A stretch of 50,854 nucleotides of DNA. Origin: Candidatus Dojkabacteria bacterium (GTDB taxonomy: Bacteria > Patescibacteria > Dojkabacteria > B142 > JAFGFJ01). Location of the stretch: contig JAFGFJ010000004.1 of assembly GCA_016931155.1 (NCBI GenBank), forward strand, positions 1-50,854, read 5' to 3'. Position 1 is the first letter of the stretch; every line of letters starts with the position of its first letter. The notes under the pieces are model-generated. The model was not told the DNA's origin and did no database searches. It was given only the letters and a program-made list of their open reading frames with translations. This document shows positions 1 to 9,367 of the stretch, piece by piece. The position numbers and the translations under genes were made by a program.

Positions 1-1
1 A

Positions 2-3000
2 GGTATCTGTCAGGACGGTAACTATACTGTAGCAATTAAGTCTACTGATGCTGCAGGAAATGCTTCCGGCACAACAAAGCATGTTGTTGAGAGGGATACT
101 GTGAGACCGGAGACGCCAAATCTTAATGTCTCGAAATCAGGTGGTATTGGAAATGAGGTTTTGGGCTTGATGATTTCTGGCGAGAAGAATTCAACAGCTT
201 TAGTTACAGTTATTGAAGATGGGAGAACAAGTAAAAATATTTCGGTAAATCTCGGAAGCAATGGAAGCTACTCAGCGACCAACTTAGTGGGGTTCCTTAA
301 ATGTGGAAATGTTAGATACACCATTGTTGTCAGGATTGAAGATTCTGCAAAGAATATATCTTTAGCAACAAGCAGTAGTATAGCGACAGGAGAATGCCCT
401 ACATGTTCTAATGGTGGTAAGTTAGCTTTTCCTGTAAGACCCGATTATATTATAACGTCAGGATTTAGAACTCCTGAAAGACCAACACATGAAGGCCTAG
501 ATATGATAAGAAAAGGAGGTGATAGTTACAGGGCAGATATTTATGCTACAGGTGCAGGACAAATTATAAGATCAACTCATACTAGAGGAGAACAATGGGG
601 CAAACCAAATTATGTCACTCTTAAACATGATGATGGCAAGGTGACAGAATACTGGCATCTTGACAATGAATCATCAGATAACGATCCAATAGGAATTGGA
701 CAGAGGACCGGTACCATGACAGTTCTTGGCCATATGGGAAAAACGGGAGAGTCTACTGGGGTTCATCTGCATTTTGGAGTGTACATAGCAGGGAGCTCTG
801 TGAATCCAGAATACTACATCGGTGATAAGGAAGATCCTGGTTGTGCTATGGAAATTTCAGCCGATGCTGATAAATCCATACAACTCAAAGAATCACAATT
901 AGGCAGTCCAAATAGAGATGGTGGTATTCATGATTGGTGTGGAACAAAAGTACAAGATTATTATAGTATTGGGAATCATGGAGACAGCATTATCATGTAT
1001 AACCCAAATGATAGGCAAGCTTATCTTATAACAGGTGGTATCTGGGAAACTTACTGGAAGAATGGTGCATGTTCAGAGTTTGGTTACCCTAAGATGGATG
1101 AAGAAAAGAGCGGAAGACTCGAAGGCTGGTACCAATTTTTTGATAAAGCAAATATTTACTGGTCAAAAGATAGCGTTAAATCCCAACCAGGAATAGTAAA
1201 GGGATATATTAGAGATTATTATGAGAACAAAGGAGGTACATGGAGCTACCTTGGTTTCCCTGAAGATAAAGAATGGAATGCCACTTCAACATGTAACACG
1301 ACAGGGACTCATCAGAACTTTACATCAGGTAAAATATACGCTTCTCAAATTGGTCAAGCTGACTGGGAATACGGGGGAGATTTTTTGAATTTACAGGGTG
1401 ATACCATAAAACATTATTGGGATTTAGGCGAGATGAATGGAGAATTGGGTTGGCCAAAATCCGGCTCTTACAGAAAGTCGACTGATAATATATATCTTGA
1501 AAATGGAGAAATTCATCAAACAGGAATTTTTGATACTGGCGTTAATCATAAAATTTACGGTGGGTGCTCAGATCTAAGCCAGAGGAAAAATGATCCTGAT
1601 AATTATACTGCAAAGCTTATTCAAGCAAAAGAAAACACTTTTACTTCATATCAAAGAGTTAATGGAGGTAATGGAAATGGTGCTGTCCATCAGTGGACTT
1701 GTGGTGGAAATACAATGTGGCTTGCTAATTACAATAAAGTTGGTGGGCACGGGAATTCTGTAATTATCGCAAATGAAAATCTGAATGAAGCGTTTCTTCT
1801 GACTGGAGAAATCTGGAATAAATATAGAGATAATAATGGCTGCTCCATACTTAAGAAGCCAACTGCTGATGAGTATGATACTGGGATTCATAAAACCTGG
1901 CTTTGGAAATCCGGAACAAGCCTAAGACAAACTTTTGAAAGTGGGGATGTCTACAGCTTTGGCACTTTCAACTTAATTGGTCAAGAAACAAGGCATACAC
2001 ATATTATTTATGGAAATGTTAAAACGAAATATGATGCTAACAGTGGCATGAACGGAAGTTATAAATTCTTAAAATCGGATAGGTATTCATATAACGAAAA
2101 TGATGTAAAGACATTCTGTCAGGATTCTGAAGGCGGAAGAATTTGTGAGAATGATATTCCCGCACTTACTGATGAACAGAAAAAACTTGGAGAATTATTG
2201 GGTAGGTTTGTAAGTAAAAATGAAATAAAAGATCAATGTAGTTTGAGAGTAGTTAGTATTGATGATGGAATTGCCTACTACGATAATGGTTTCGCAGGTA
2301 AGATCACTGGGAACATTTATAGAAAATGGCAGCCAGGTTGTAATACTTATGGGAAACCGGTTTCATCAATACAGAGTGTTAACAGTAGAGGTATGGAAGG
2401 TGTATTCCAGAGATTCCAATTCAATAACTGGGATAGGGTTTATGATTTCTATGACTCTAATTTTGGAACAATAATACTTGAAGGAGATAGTAGAAATATG
2501 TATATAAAGTATGGTTTTGACAACTTAGGTTTCCCAAAGACAAGTGCGCTCAATAACGCGAAAGCAAACTGTGAGAAAGGCATTAAAGCTGGACATTATC
2601 TTGATGTACAAAAAGGCAGGGTATATAAGAGTGATTATGGAACTTTTTGGGTTAAAGGTGGAGGTATGAATGGAGTCGAAAAATACTTCTGGGAAAATGG
2701 GGCACATGAAAAGATTGGACTTCCGAAAGGGGATGAATATACAAGCGGATTATTGGGATCGACATTAACCCAGGAATTTGAACTGGCAAAAATATACGAC
2801 CCTCTTATAGGTGGAGCTAAAACTAATCCAGAAACGTTCTATTGTCCAGGTCAGGAGCCAACACCTACTCCTATGCCAACACAAACACCAGAGCCAACAA
2901 CTACACCCACACCAACTGATCCAAAAGAGGCTGAATGTCAGGCAAAAGGATTAATTAAGTATACAAATCCAAATAATGCGAATGATGTTGTTTGTGCAAA

Positions 3001-3640
3001 AATTCTTAACGTCCCTTATATAAACCAATACCTAGATTCTTCTGATCCTAAGGAAGGTGAAATGTGTGCCGCCGCCGCAGCTGTTATGGCTACAGCATAC
3101 TTTAAGAAAATACCAATAGGAGAGAATAGTAAGGCAATCGCGGATTATATGTCACAAAACCAAGGACAGGATTTATATAATGGGAAAGAAGTAGATACAG
3201 AAGTTGGGAAATTGAAAACTTGCTATAATGGTGCTTTTGGATATACTGGCATACATGTATCGTGTAACTCTGGATCAATTGAAGGAGTAAGAGCTTATCT
3301 TAAATATATGGGATTATCTTATAGTTCACCTGACTGGCTTGGATCTTTAACTTATTTAAAGAATGCTATTAATAACGAGAATCCAGTGATTATAAGCTAT
3401 GTATACGAGCCTACAGGTTTTGGACATGTAACTATTGTAAAGGGTTATACAGAAGATGGAAGATTTATAATGGCTGATTCATATAGAGACACATTTAAAA
3501 CTCCACCTAATGGGGATGGTAAAGCTAATATAAATGGTAATGGTGCTATTTATGATTTTATAAAAGTAAATGCAGAGTCAAAAAAGACAATAGGAGAAGC
3601 TCTTTATCCTATTAAATATTTATTAGAAGTTAAACCATGA
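2..3640 (+). CDS. Large secreted M23/LGFP/C39 surface protein (5' end outside window)
   Basis: The frame is open to the left edge, and the residues before the GTG at 101 (CQDGNYTVAIKSTDAAGN) continue an Ig-like fold, so the true start lies outside. Order seen: Ig-like repeats (to about 400); an M23 peptidase domain with THEGLD (His 488-490, Asp 500-502) and VHLHFG (His 764-772), the expected zinc ligands; about seven LGFP-like repeats (YLGFPED, ELGWPKS, NLGFPKT, KIGLPKG) between about 1020 and 2800; a Pro/Thr-rich linker (about 2850-2930); and a C-terminal C39-like papain-fold domain with Cys at 3065-3067 and His at 3425-3427 (GFGHVTIVKGY). M23 enzymes cut peptidoglycan cross-links or peptides, and LGFP repeats are associated with cell walls. 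The likely location is outside the membrane. Its stop overlaps the next start by ATGA. The substrate is unknown. Domain calls are firm for M23, good for C39 and LGFP. Confidence 0.88.
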   Translation, partial: GICQDGNYTVAIKSTDAAGNASGTTKHVVERDTVRPETPNLNVSKSGGIGNEVLGLMISGEKNSTALVTVIEDGRTSKNISVNLGSNGSYSATNLVGFLKCGNVRYTIVVRIEDSAKNISLATSSSIATGECPTCSNGGKLAFPVRPDYIITSGFRTPERPTHEGLDMIRKGGDSYRADIYATGAGQIIRSTHTRGEQWGKPNYVTLKHDDGKVTEYWHLDNESSDNDPIGIGQRTGTMTVLGHMGKTGESTGVHLHFGVYIAGSSVNPEYYIGDKEDPGCAMEISADADKSIQLKESQLGSPNRDGGIHDWCGTKVQDYYSIGNHGDSIIMYNPNDRQAYLITGGIWETYWKNGACSEFGYPKMDEEKSGRLEGWYQFFDKANIYWSKDSVKSQPGIVKGYIRDYYENKGGTWSYLGFPEDKEWNATSTCNTTGTHQNFTSGKIYASQIGQADWEYGGDFLNLQGDTIKHYWDLGEMNGELGWPKSGSYRKSTDNIYLENGEIHQTGIFDTGVNHKIYGGCSDLSQRKNDPDNYTAKLIQAKENTFTSYQRVNGGNGNGAVHQWTCGGNTMWLANYNKVGGHGNSVIIANENLNEAFLLTGEIWNKYRDNNGCSILKKPTADEYDTGIHKTWLWKSGTSLRQTFESGDVYSFGTFNLIGQETRHTHIIYGNVKTKYDANSGMNGSYKFLKSDRYSYNENDVKTFCQDSEGGRICENDIPALTDEQKKLGELLGRFVSKNEIKDQCSLRVVSIDDGIAYYDNGFAGKITGNIYRKWQPGCNTYGKPVSSIQSVNSRGMEGVFQRFQFNNWDRVYDFYDSNFGTIILEGDSRNMYIKYGFDNLGFPKTSALNNAKANCEKGIKAGHYLDVQKGRVYKSDYGTFWVKGGGMNGVEKYFWENGAHEKIGLPKGDEYTSGLLGSTLTQEFELAKIYDPLIGGAKTNPETFYCPGQEPTPTPMPTQTPEPTTTPTPTDPKEAECQAKGLIKYTNPNNANDVVCAKILNVPYINQYLDSSDPKEGEMCAAAAAVMATAYFKKIPIGENSKAIADYMSQNQGQDLYNGKEVDTEVGKLKTCYNGAFGYTGIHVSCNSGSIEGVRAYLKYMGLSYSSPDWLGSLTYLKNAINNENPVIISYVYEPTGFGHVTIVKGYTEDGRFIMADSYRDTFKTPPNGDGKANINGNGAIYDFIKVNAESKKTIGEALYPIKYLLEVKP

Positions 3641-4209
3641 AAAAAACACATATTATAATAATTGTACTAGTAACATTTGTAGCATTGGGAGCCATACCTC
3701 TATTTGTTCTTTTACAGCCCGTGTACTTTAAAGCTAATATTTCTATATATGAACTATCGCTTGAATTTCCTAAAAGAAAATGGAAAGTGGAAGAACAAGC
3801 AGAAGATTTTATACAAATAAAGAATAAAAATGGATCATCAATATTACTAAAAACAAGGAGAGTGGATTATAATGCTATTCCTCACAATGGTATTAATTTA
3901 AGAGATGTAGCCGAATTCCCATTACAAGATGGCTTTGAGAGAATTAATGAAATAAAAGGTTCTACTATCTATAGACACGATAATTGTATTTTCCCTAAGG
4001 ATGAGGAAAATAACAAGTTTTTAAATTTTACACTTTTTGGATCCAATCCTAGTGGGAATCTTTCTTATTCCTTTGTTGATAAAAATAATATTGAATGGAC
4101 TATTATATATTCATTTGCTAATGAGACTTCTTGCAATGATTCCCAGACAGAAGATGCTATAAATGAAATGGACGAAATAGTTAAGTCGATTCAAATAGAA
4201 GAAAAATAA
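3637..4209 (+). CDS. Membrane-anchored protein of unknown function (190 aa)
   Basis: I do not recognise a family. The N-terminus is Lys-Lys followed by one long hydrophobic segment (about residues 5-27), so the protein is probably anchored in the membrane with the remaining 160 residues outside. The exposed part is of mixed alpha/beta character, with several Asn and a few Cys residues. There is no lipobox Cys directly after the hydrophobic segment. The start overlaps the stop of the upstream surface protein (ATGA) and its own TAA overlaps the next ATG (TAATG), so translation is probably coupled across the cluster. It is likely an accessory part of the same surface system; this is inferred only from context. 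Confidence 0.75.
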   Translation: MKKTHIIIIVLVTFVALGAIPLFVLLQPVYFKANISIYELSLEFPKRKWKVEEQAEDFIQIKNKNGSSILLKTRRVDYNAIPHNGINLRDVAEFPLQDGFERINEIKGSTIYRHDNCIFPKDEENNKFLNFTLFGSNPSGNLSYSFVDKNNIEWTIIYSFANETSCNDSQTEDAINEMDEIVKSIQIEEK

Positions 4210-5594
4210 TGAAAAAGATATTTTCAATAATAGTCTCCTTTATTTTTATTTACACTGTTTACACAACAAAAGTTAAAGCTGATGTTGCTCCCATTGAGTA
4301 TTGGGGTAATGGAATTGTGACAGGAGAACATTATCAAATAGCTTTAGATAAGGAAATTTTGAAATTTAATGTATTCGAAGATAATATGTGTGGAAACAAT
4401 GGAATAGAATTTTGTAGTAGTTATTTTGACGTAAATGTAGAATTCTATTTTAATAATCCTGGAGAAGATATTAATGTAGAAGTATTTTTCCCAGTTCCTG
4501 GAGCAAATATGAACGAAGGTCATGTAAGAGAGATTGTCGATTCCTTCTCAATGAATATGAATGGTGAAAATACAGAACTTCTTACCAAGAATATTGATCC
4601 CGTATTAATTGCTAAGCCAGTTCTTGATCCCAAGGATACAACTGTAAACGTATATAGTACTCTACATTTCAAAAAAGGAGAAAACAAACTCATTGTAAAG
4701 TATAAAAATCCCCTAACTTCCAGTTACGTGGGCGGATATAAACACCTGCTATATATTCTTACAACTGGAAGTGCTTGGGAAGGGTCAATTGACGAATTAA
4801 TTATAGAAGTAAATTTCCAGTACCCGATTAGTTTCCTAAGATATGAAAATTCTGATGCCTATTATTTGGAGCAAAAGAGTGCAAATCTGCTTAGATACTC
4901 AGCTAAAAACGTAGAACCAATAGATGATCTTGAAGTAAGTTTCATGCCTTATCATGTATGGCAAAAAGTGTCCCCATTCTTACAAGGGAATGAATATAGT
5001 CTTTCTTTAAAAGAGAGATTTGAACTCGATGAATATTTAAGTGATTGGCTAGGTAATAAAGGTCATGTGGAGCTAGCAGGTATATTTGAAGATATGTATT
5101 ATCACAACTTAATCATTCTAGTTGAAGATGGTTATGACGTAGGGGATTGGAAAAAAGAAGAATATGCGAGATACCTTTCAAGGAAGTATAGAGAACTAGA
5201 ATTACAAAATGGAGCTTGTTATTTTGAACCTACTCCGTGGAATATGTACTTATCTGACACATTGTTTAAATCGCTAAAAGAAAGAATTGTAAAATATGCA
5301 GGAGAGAAATATTTAGATGAAAAAGATTTCGAAGTTGATTGTAATAAATACAAGGAACAAAAAGCTGAGTATCCTCAAACAAACTATATTCCCAGCCCTT
5401 ATGATCCTATTAATCCTTATCTGGTGACCATTAAACATTATGAATATTTTGTTGTAGGAGAAGCTATAGTCATTTTTATACTTATTGCCTTACTATTTAG
5501 AAGGAAAATAGCAGGAGGATTCAGGAGACTACTCAGTGTAATTAAAAAGAAAAAGCTACCAGAAAATAAAGGTAAAAAACTTCAAGAGAAATAA
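4209..5594 (+). CDS. Secreted protein with C-terminal membrane anchor (461 aa)
   Basis: No family is recognised with confidence. A classical signal peptide is visible (MKKIFSIIVSFIFIYTVYTT, probable cleavage after KVKA before DVAP). The large exposed middle part is rich in beta-type sequence in its first half and acidic and helical later. One transmembrane segment (EAIVIFILIALLF, near residues 415-435) is followed by a strongly basic tail, so the C-terminus is cytoplasmic. This is a type I membrane layout. Its ATG overlaps the preceding stop by one base. The exposed half resembles the beta-sandwich parts of other membrane-bound proteins of unknown function, but I cannot name a domain. A role with the neighbouring peptidase-bearing protein is inferred from the coupling. 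Confidence 0.75.
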   Translation: MKKIFSIIVSFIFIYTVYTTKVKADVAPIEYWGNGIVTGEHYQIALDKEILKFNVFEDNMCGNNGIEFCSSYFDVNVEFYFNNPGEDINVEVFFPVPGANMNEGHVREIVDSFSMNMNGENTELLTKNIDPVLIAKPVLDPKDTTVNVYSTLHFKKGENKLIVKYKNPLTSSYVGGYKHLLYILTTGSAWEGSIDELIIEVNFQYPISFLRYENSDAYYLEQKSANLLRYSAKNVEPIDDLEVSFMPYHVWQKVSPFLQGNEYSLSLKERFELDEYLSDWLGNKGHVELAGIFEDMYYHNLIILVEDGYDVGDWKKEEYARYLSRKYRELELQNGACYFEPTPWNMYLSDTLFKSLKERIVKYAGEKYLDEKDFEVDCNKYKEQKAEYPQTNYIPSPYDPINPYLVTIKHYEYFVVGEAIVIFILIALLFRRKIAGGFRRLLSVIKKKKLPENKGKKLQEK

Positions 5595-5610
5595 ATCTTA
5601 AATCTCATTT

Positions 5611-6621
5611 ATGAAAAAGCAAAAATTTAATATGAGTAAAAAGTATTTGGCAATTTTACTAATTATAAGTGCTTTTATATTACTACTATCGCTTATTACG
5701 CTTGTCCCTCTGCCTTTTAGAGCTTCTTATGCGAATGCTCAACTCAACAATATTGTCGCAGGTAAAAGTTTTATTAAGAACCGAAATGTATTTTTTCCTG
5801 AAGTTATAGTATTTACCAAGGAAGATGATGGAGATGTAACTGCAAATTTCGTAAAGCTAAAGCGTAACTTCTTAGTTTGGTGGGAAGTAGACTCAATTTC
5901 TACTCAAGAAGTGGATAATAAATTCGAAAAAAAATCTACAGACACAATTGTAGCAAGCCTGACTGATGAGATTGAACAAGGAAAATTAAATAGTGGTGAT
6001 AATATCGATGCCGACCAAATCAGTGATTATGATATGAGAATAAAAGAACTTAATGATAAAGAATACGAAGTGATAGCTCAATACACCAATGAAGCAGGAG
6101 ATAAAGTACTTAAACTAAAATTAGATGGGAAAGGAGGCACGTATTTGACTCTAAATGAACAGTTTCTTCCTATTTCGGGGAACATCTCATCCCCTGCAAT
6201 CTCTCCTACAGGTGATGAGATATGCTATAGCAAATATCAACAATCAAGTGAAAAAGAACATGAGGTTTATTCTGGTAAGGTTTATTGTATAAATATAGAT
6301 ACAAAGAAAGAAGAAGAAATATATAGTTTTGGGGGAAACGTAGTCGCATCAATAGGGGTAAACAAGAAATATGTGATTTATTCATTATCAAATGGAGAGA
6401 TCGGAGTGGTTGGGCTTTCTTCAAGGCAAAAAACGAAGTTATTAGGTCTTCAGATGCTTCCTCAATCAGATCCTGGAAGGGTAATTTTTGCAGACGAACA
6501 GTCAGCTATCATTGATCCAAATGATTATGAAAAACTTGTGAATAACAATCAAAGAATGATTAGTATTGATCTACTGGACTTGACTTACAGTGAGAAAACT
6601 AACCCTTTGTCAGCACAATGA
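5611..6621 (+). CDS. Single-pass membrane protein with propeller-like exterior (336 aa)
   Basis: An N-terminal hydrophobic segment (about residues 14-36, KYLAILLIISAFILLLSL) anchors the protein. The remaining 300 residues contain repeated short beta units such as ISPTGDEICYSKY and the INIDTKKEEEIYSFGG stretch, of the kind found in TolB/WD-like propellers, but I see no full set of blades. A similar plan (one TM helix plus propeller-like repeats) occurs in the 408-residue protein at 32608-33834. There is a 16-base gap after the upstream gene. Its TGA overlaps the ATG of the broken gene that follows (ATGA at 6618-6621), showing that this gene and the interrupted M23 gene were once coupled. Function is unknown. 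Confidence 0.72.
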   Translation: MKKQKFNMSKKYLAILLIISAFILLLSLITLVPLPFRASYANAQLNNIVAGKSFIKNRNVFFPEVIVFTKEDDGDVTANFVKLKRNFLVWWEVDSISTQEVDNKFEKKSTDTIVASLTDEIEQGKLNSGDNIDADQISDYDMRIKELNDKEYEVIAQYTNEAGDKVLKLKLDGKGGTYLTLNEQFLPISGNISSPAISPTGDEICYSKYQQSSEKEHEVYSGKVYCINIDTKKEEEIYSFGGNVVASIGVNKKYVIYSLSNGEIGVVGLSSRQKTKLLGLQMLPQSDPGRVIFADEQSAIIDPNDYEKLVNNNQRMISIDLLDLTYSEKTNPLSAQ

Positions 6622-6767
6622 CATTTTTAGCACAAAATATGGGCATGGTACATAATGATTCTTCTGATGGTAGATGGGAAGTGAAGAGTAATACGATAGA
6701 ATTGCCTCCTGGTTCATTAATGTATAGTGTGGGTTGGTATAAATTTAGTGGGTCTAGACTAGATTAG
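6618..6767 (+). pseudogene. 5' fragment of the gene broken by the insertion sequence
   Basis: A frame of 49 codons starts at an ATG overlapping the upstream TGA (ATGA), the same junction type used elsewhere in this cluster. It reads MTFLAQNMGMVHNDSSDGRW and runs to a TAG at 6765. The last codons (after about 6750) probably belong to the insertion sequence. There is no signal peptide. I take it as the head of the gene whose tail is the M23 fragment at 7399-7734. The link rests on position, strand and coupling rather than on a continuous match, since the middle of the gene, including the first metal-binding motif, is gone. Confidence 0.5.
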
Positions 6768-7398
6768 AGTGGTTGAAACGTTTAAAAACTAGTTATGACA
6801 ATGGAAAACAAGTATTTAGTTGAGGCTCGAATTACAGAGAGCAAATTCAGGGAAATATTGAGATATTTTAGCGAAGATGAAACAGCAACGAAGACAGCTA
6901 GGTACTCAAAAACAAATCGAAACACAGTGAATAGACTCTATGGACTATTCCGCCTAAGAATAGCAAAGATGAGCATTATTTCATTGCCAGAGCTTGGAGA
7001 ATTTGAAATAGATGAGAGCTATTTTGGAGCAAGAAGAGTTAGGGGAAAAAGAGGACGAGGTGCAGCAGGTAAAACTCCAGTATTCGGGATATTGAAACGG
7101 AAAGGCAAAGTATATGTGAACATAGTAAAGAACTGTAAAAAGGAGCAACTGATGCCAATTATCGAAGGCAGAGTACTGGAAGGATCAACGATATATTCTG
7201 ATGGATGGAAGAGCTATGACGGTCTAATACTTAATGGGTATGACCATTATCGCGTGTATCACAGTAAGAATGAATTTGCCAGGGGGAAGACACATATTAA
7301 TGGGATAGAGAGCTTCTGGAGTTACACTAAGAGAAGGATGGCAAAGTTTAATGGCTTAAGTGATGATGTGTTTCATCTTCATCTAAAAGAATCTGAAT
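6751..7398 (+). mobile_element. IS1595-family (ISXO2-like) insertion, right end missing
   Basis: The segment between the two gene fragments holds one transposase. The left boundary is estimated at the GGGTCTAGACTAGATTAG sequence near 6750. No copy of its reverse complement follows the transposase, so the right terminal inverted repeat is absent. The transposase frame runs straight into the M23 sequence (GGTAAGGATATAGAGCC at 7402-7418), so the 3' end of the element together with the start of the M23 domain was lost, as in an IS-adjacent deletion. No target-site duplication can be assessed. Both boundaries are approximate. Confidence 0.65.
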
Positions 7399-7406
7399 GG
7401 AGGTAA
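6795..7406 (+). CDS. ISXO2-like transposase, C-terminally truncated (203 aa)
   Basis: The protein has an N-terminal helix-turn-helix-like region (ATKTARYSKTNRNTVNRLY), then the ISXO2-like catalytic domain with GEFEIDESYFG (first Asp), YSDGWKSYDGL (second Asp) and HINGIESFWSYTKRRM (late catalytic cluster). These are signature motifs of IS1595-family transposases, which move DNA by a DDE/DDNK-type mechanism. It ends at LHLKESEWR, where family members usually continue for roughly 15-20 residues. The stop codon TAA at 7404-7406 lies in M23-derived sequence, so the C-terminus is truncated and activity is doubtful. Start chosen at the first of two close ATG codons. Confidence 0.85.
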   Translation: MTMENKYLVEARITESKFREILRYFSEDETATKTARYSKTNRNTVNRLYGLFRLRIAKMSIISLPELGEFEIDESYFGARRVRGKRGRGAAGKTPVFGILKRKGKVYVNIVKNCKKEQLMPIIEGRVLEGSTIYSDGWKSYDGLILNGYDHYRVYHSKNEFARGKTHINGIESFWSYTKRRMAKFNGLSDDVFHLHLKESEWR

Positions 7407-7734
7407 GGATATAGAGCCTAACGGGTATGCTAAAATTTATGCAACCATGGATGGAATAGCTGAGAACATTGGATTTTATGCTGGGTACACTGTAGTATTA
7501 AGTAATAGCAAATACAAGGTATTATATTTTCACTTAGATCCAACTGGAACAAACAATATTTTAGAAAAAGGTGAAAAAAGAACTGTAAAAATGGGAGATG
7601 TAATTGGATTAGCCGATAACACAGGTTTTTCAACTGGTTCTCATTTACACTACGAAATTCATAAAATTGAAAACGGAAAAGAAAGATACGCTACTAAAGC
7701 AGAAATGAATGCCTTGTGGCCACCACCTTTTTAA
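7399..7734 (+). pseudogene. 3' fragment of an M23 metallopeptidase gene
   Basis: The frame open from about 7399 reads GGKDIEPNGYAKIYATMDG, the first strands of an M23 (lysostaphin/LytM) fold, followed by YTVVLSNSKY, YFHLDP and GSHLHYEIH, which contains the HxH zinc motif. The first His of the HxxxD motif should fall at 7396-7398, where the sequence is AAT (Asn) and lies at the IS junction; the Asp survives at 7408-7410. An in-frame ATG at 7447 would give a 95-residue product without the complete metal site. The gene is therefore broken. It is a second M23 protein in the same cluster as the large one at 2-3640, though the two catalytic regions differ in sequence. It ends 16 bases before the next start. 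Confidence 0.8.
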
Positions 7735-7750
7735 ATTTTGCCTAACACTA

Positions 7751-9367
7751 ATGAATGAACAATTTAAAAGCAAAAGGTTCTATATTGTTTTGATAATAGT
7801 TACATTTATTGCAATAGTACTGTCAGCACACTTCTTAATCTTCAAAAACACAATAGTCCCTAGTAAAGATAGTATGGTCAATAATGAGAAGAAAGTATTT
7901 ACAGATTTTATGAGTTACCAGGCAAATAGTGTTAGAAATCTTGCCAGTCTTCCTATAACCAGGATTATAGCTGATGACTTTACTGTTGAAAACGAAGTTT
8001 CTACTGGAACAGTGATTAGTTTAGATCTGAAAAAAGAAGATTTAAGCGCAGAATTTGATAATCCGGAGAATTATCCAAGACAAAAATTTCTTACTTCCGA
8101 AAATTACGACTTTGACATTGAAGACCAAATTAATCAAGAGGGAACTACTGAAGTTGAGTATAGAAGATATCTTGACTTAAAAATCAAGGAAACCGTCTAC
8201 AATGAGATATTTTTAAATAATCTCGATGAAGCAGTAAAAATTGATAAATCCATGTACTGGATGAAATATGACAACATTACTTCTAGCAATTTAACCCAAA
8301 CTGAATATGACGGGATAGAACCGCCATCAGACCCGAGTATTACCTTTCAACTTAATGAGAAACAGATTAAAGCTGTCGATTATTTTAAGAAATTAGAAAA
8401 TTTTGAGTCTTCCTCAATTAATGCCTATCCTCTCTTTGAAAATCAACCAATTATCAATCTATTTTCAAAGATAAAGATTATAGAGCAAAAGGATGTAAAA
8501 GGATATTTTGCATTAAAAATTGGGAGTTATGTAGATTTAAGTATATTCGAACAAAAAGAAAAAATCGAAGTTCCGATAGCAAACAGAAGTGAGCTAATCA
8601 GGAGTATACAAAGAGGAAATGTTTTTTTGTTGAATGACTTTGAAATAGAGAGCAACTCAACCACAATAGTATTTAATGAAGCAAAGTTAGGATACTTTCT
8701 TGCCCTCGGAGATGATACCTCACTATTAATACCAGCCTACCATATTAAAGGCAAGTACAAAGATAAAGATGTCGAATTCTATACTTATGCTATCGCTTAT
8801 GAGAAATTATTAGACAAAAACTATGTTTATACAGAAACTCCAAAAATAGCATATATAAATCCAATAGTTGTAACAGAAGTAACTTTTAATCCAACAGATT
8901 CCTACAGGATAAAGGGTGTGTTTAGCGAAACCGATTATCAAGTTAAAGGACAACTTATTTCTAAGCCTCTTAGTGTAGAGAAAAAAAGAATTATCTTTAT
9001 TTTTCCAGATACTACAGATGAGAAATATAATCAAAATGAAGAAATAGCCCATAATATTGACAGAACAATTTGGTTTGATGAAGATGGAACCTTCCAACTC
9101 GAATTTGACGTAAACAATTTCTGGGAGATGTATAATGCAGAAAAAATAAAAAAGGAAGTGCGATCAAAACTGGATAACTATTTTCAATTAGTATTATGTA
9201 TATCCTACAAGGAAATAGCAAATAAGGAGTTTTGTAGTGCGAAATCTATAAGAACATTCTTACCAGTACATAAAAATACAATTGAGACCCTGGAGAATAA
9301 TAATCCAGTCGAAAACAAAAAAGAATCTTTGGACGAGGGATTGATAAGAGAAATCTTCAACCCATAA
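7751..9367 (+). CDS. Membrane-anchored exported protein of unknown function (538 aa)
   Basis: The start is placed at ATG 7751 rather than at the upstream in-frame ATG at 7709, because the longer form overlaps the M23 fragment and lacks a sensible N-terminus. From 7751 it has a basic tip and one TM helix (FYIVLIIVTFIAIVLSAHFLIF), then about 500 outward-facing residues without recognisable domains, rich in Lys/Glu/Asp/Asn and beta-type segments. The C-terminus may be truncated: the reading frame seems to continue after the TAA in the +1 frame (see 9348-9619). It is the last gene of the + strand surface cluster and converges on the pilus operon. No function is assigned. Confidence 0.72.
   Translation: MNEQFKSKRFYIVLIIVTFIAIVLSAHFLIFKNTIVPSKDSMVNNEKKVFTDFMSYQANSVRNLASLPITRIIADDFTVENEVSTGTVISLDLKKEDLSAEFDNPENYPRQKFLTSENYDFDIEDQINQEGTTEVEYRRYLDLKIKETVYNEIFLNNLDEAVKIDKSMYWMKYDNITSSNLTQTEYDGIEPPSDPSITFQLNEKQIKAVDYFKKLENFESSSINAYPLFENQPIINLFSKIKIIEQKDVKGYFALKIGSYVDLSIFEQKEKIEVPIANRSELIRSIQRGNVFLLNDFEIESNSTTIVFNEAKLGYFLALGDDTSLLIPAYHIKGKYKDKDVEFYTYAIAYEKLLDKNYVYTETPKIAYINPIVVTEVTFNPTDSYRIKGVFSETDYQVKGQLISKPLSVEKKRIIFIFPDTTDEKYNQNEEIAHNIDRTIWFDEDGTFQLEFDVNNFWEMYNAEKIKKEVRSKLDNYFQLVLCISYKEIANKEFCSAKSIRTFLPVHKNTIETLENNNPVENKKESLDEGLIREIFNP

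Noticed and set aside
1646..1891. An 81-codon - strand frame
   Set aside because: It is fully within the M23/LGFP protein gene, whose repeats continue across it.
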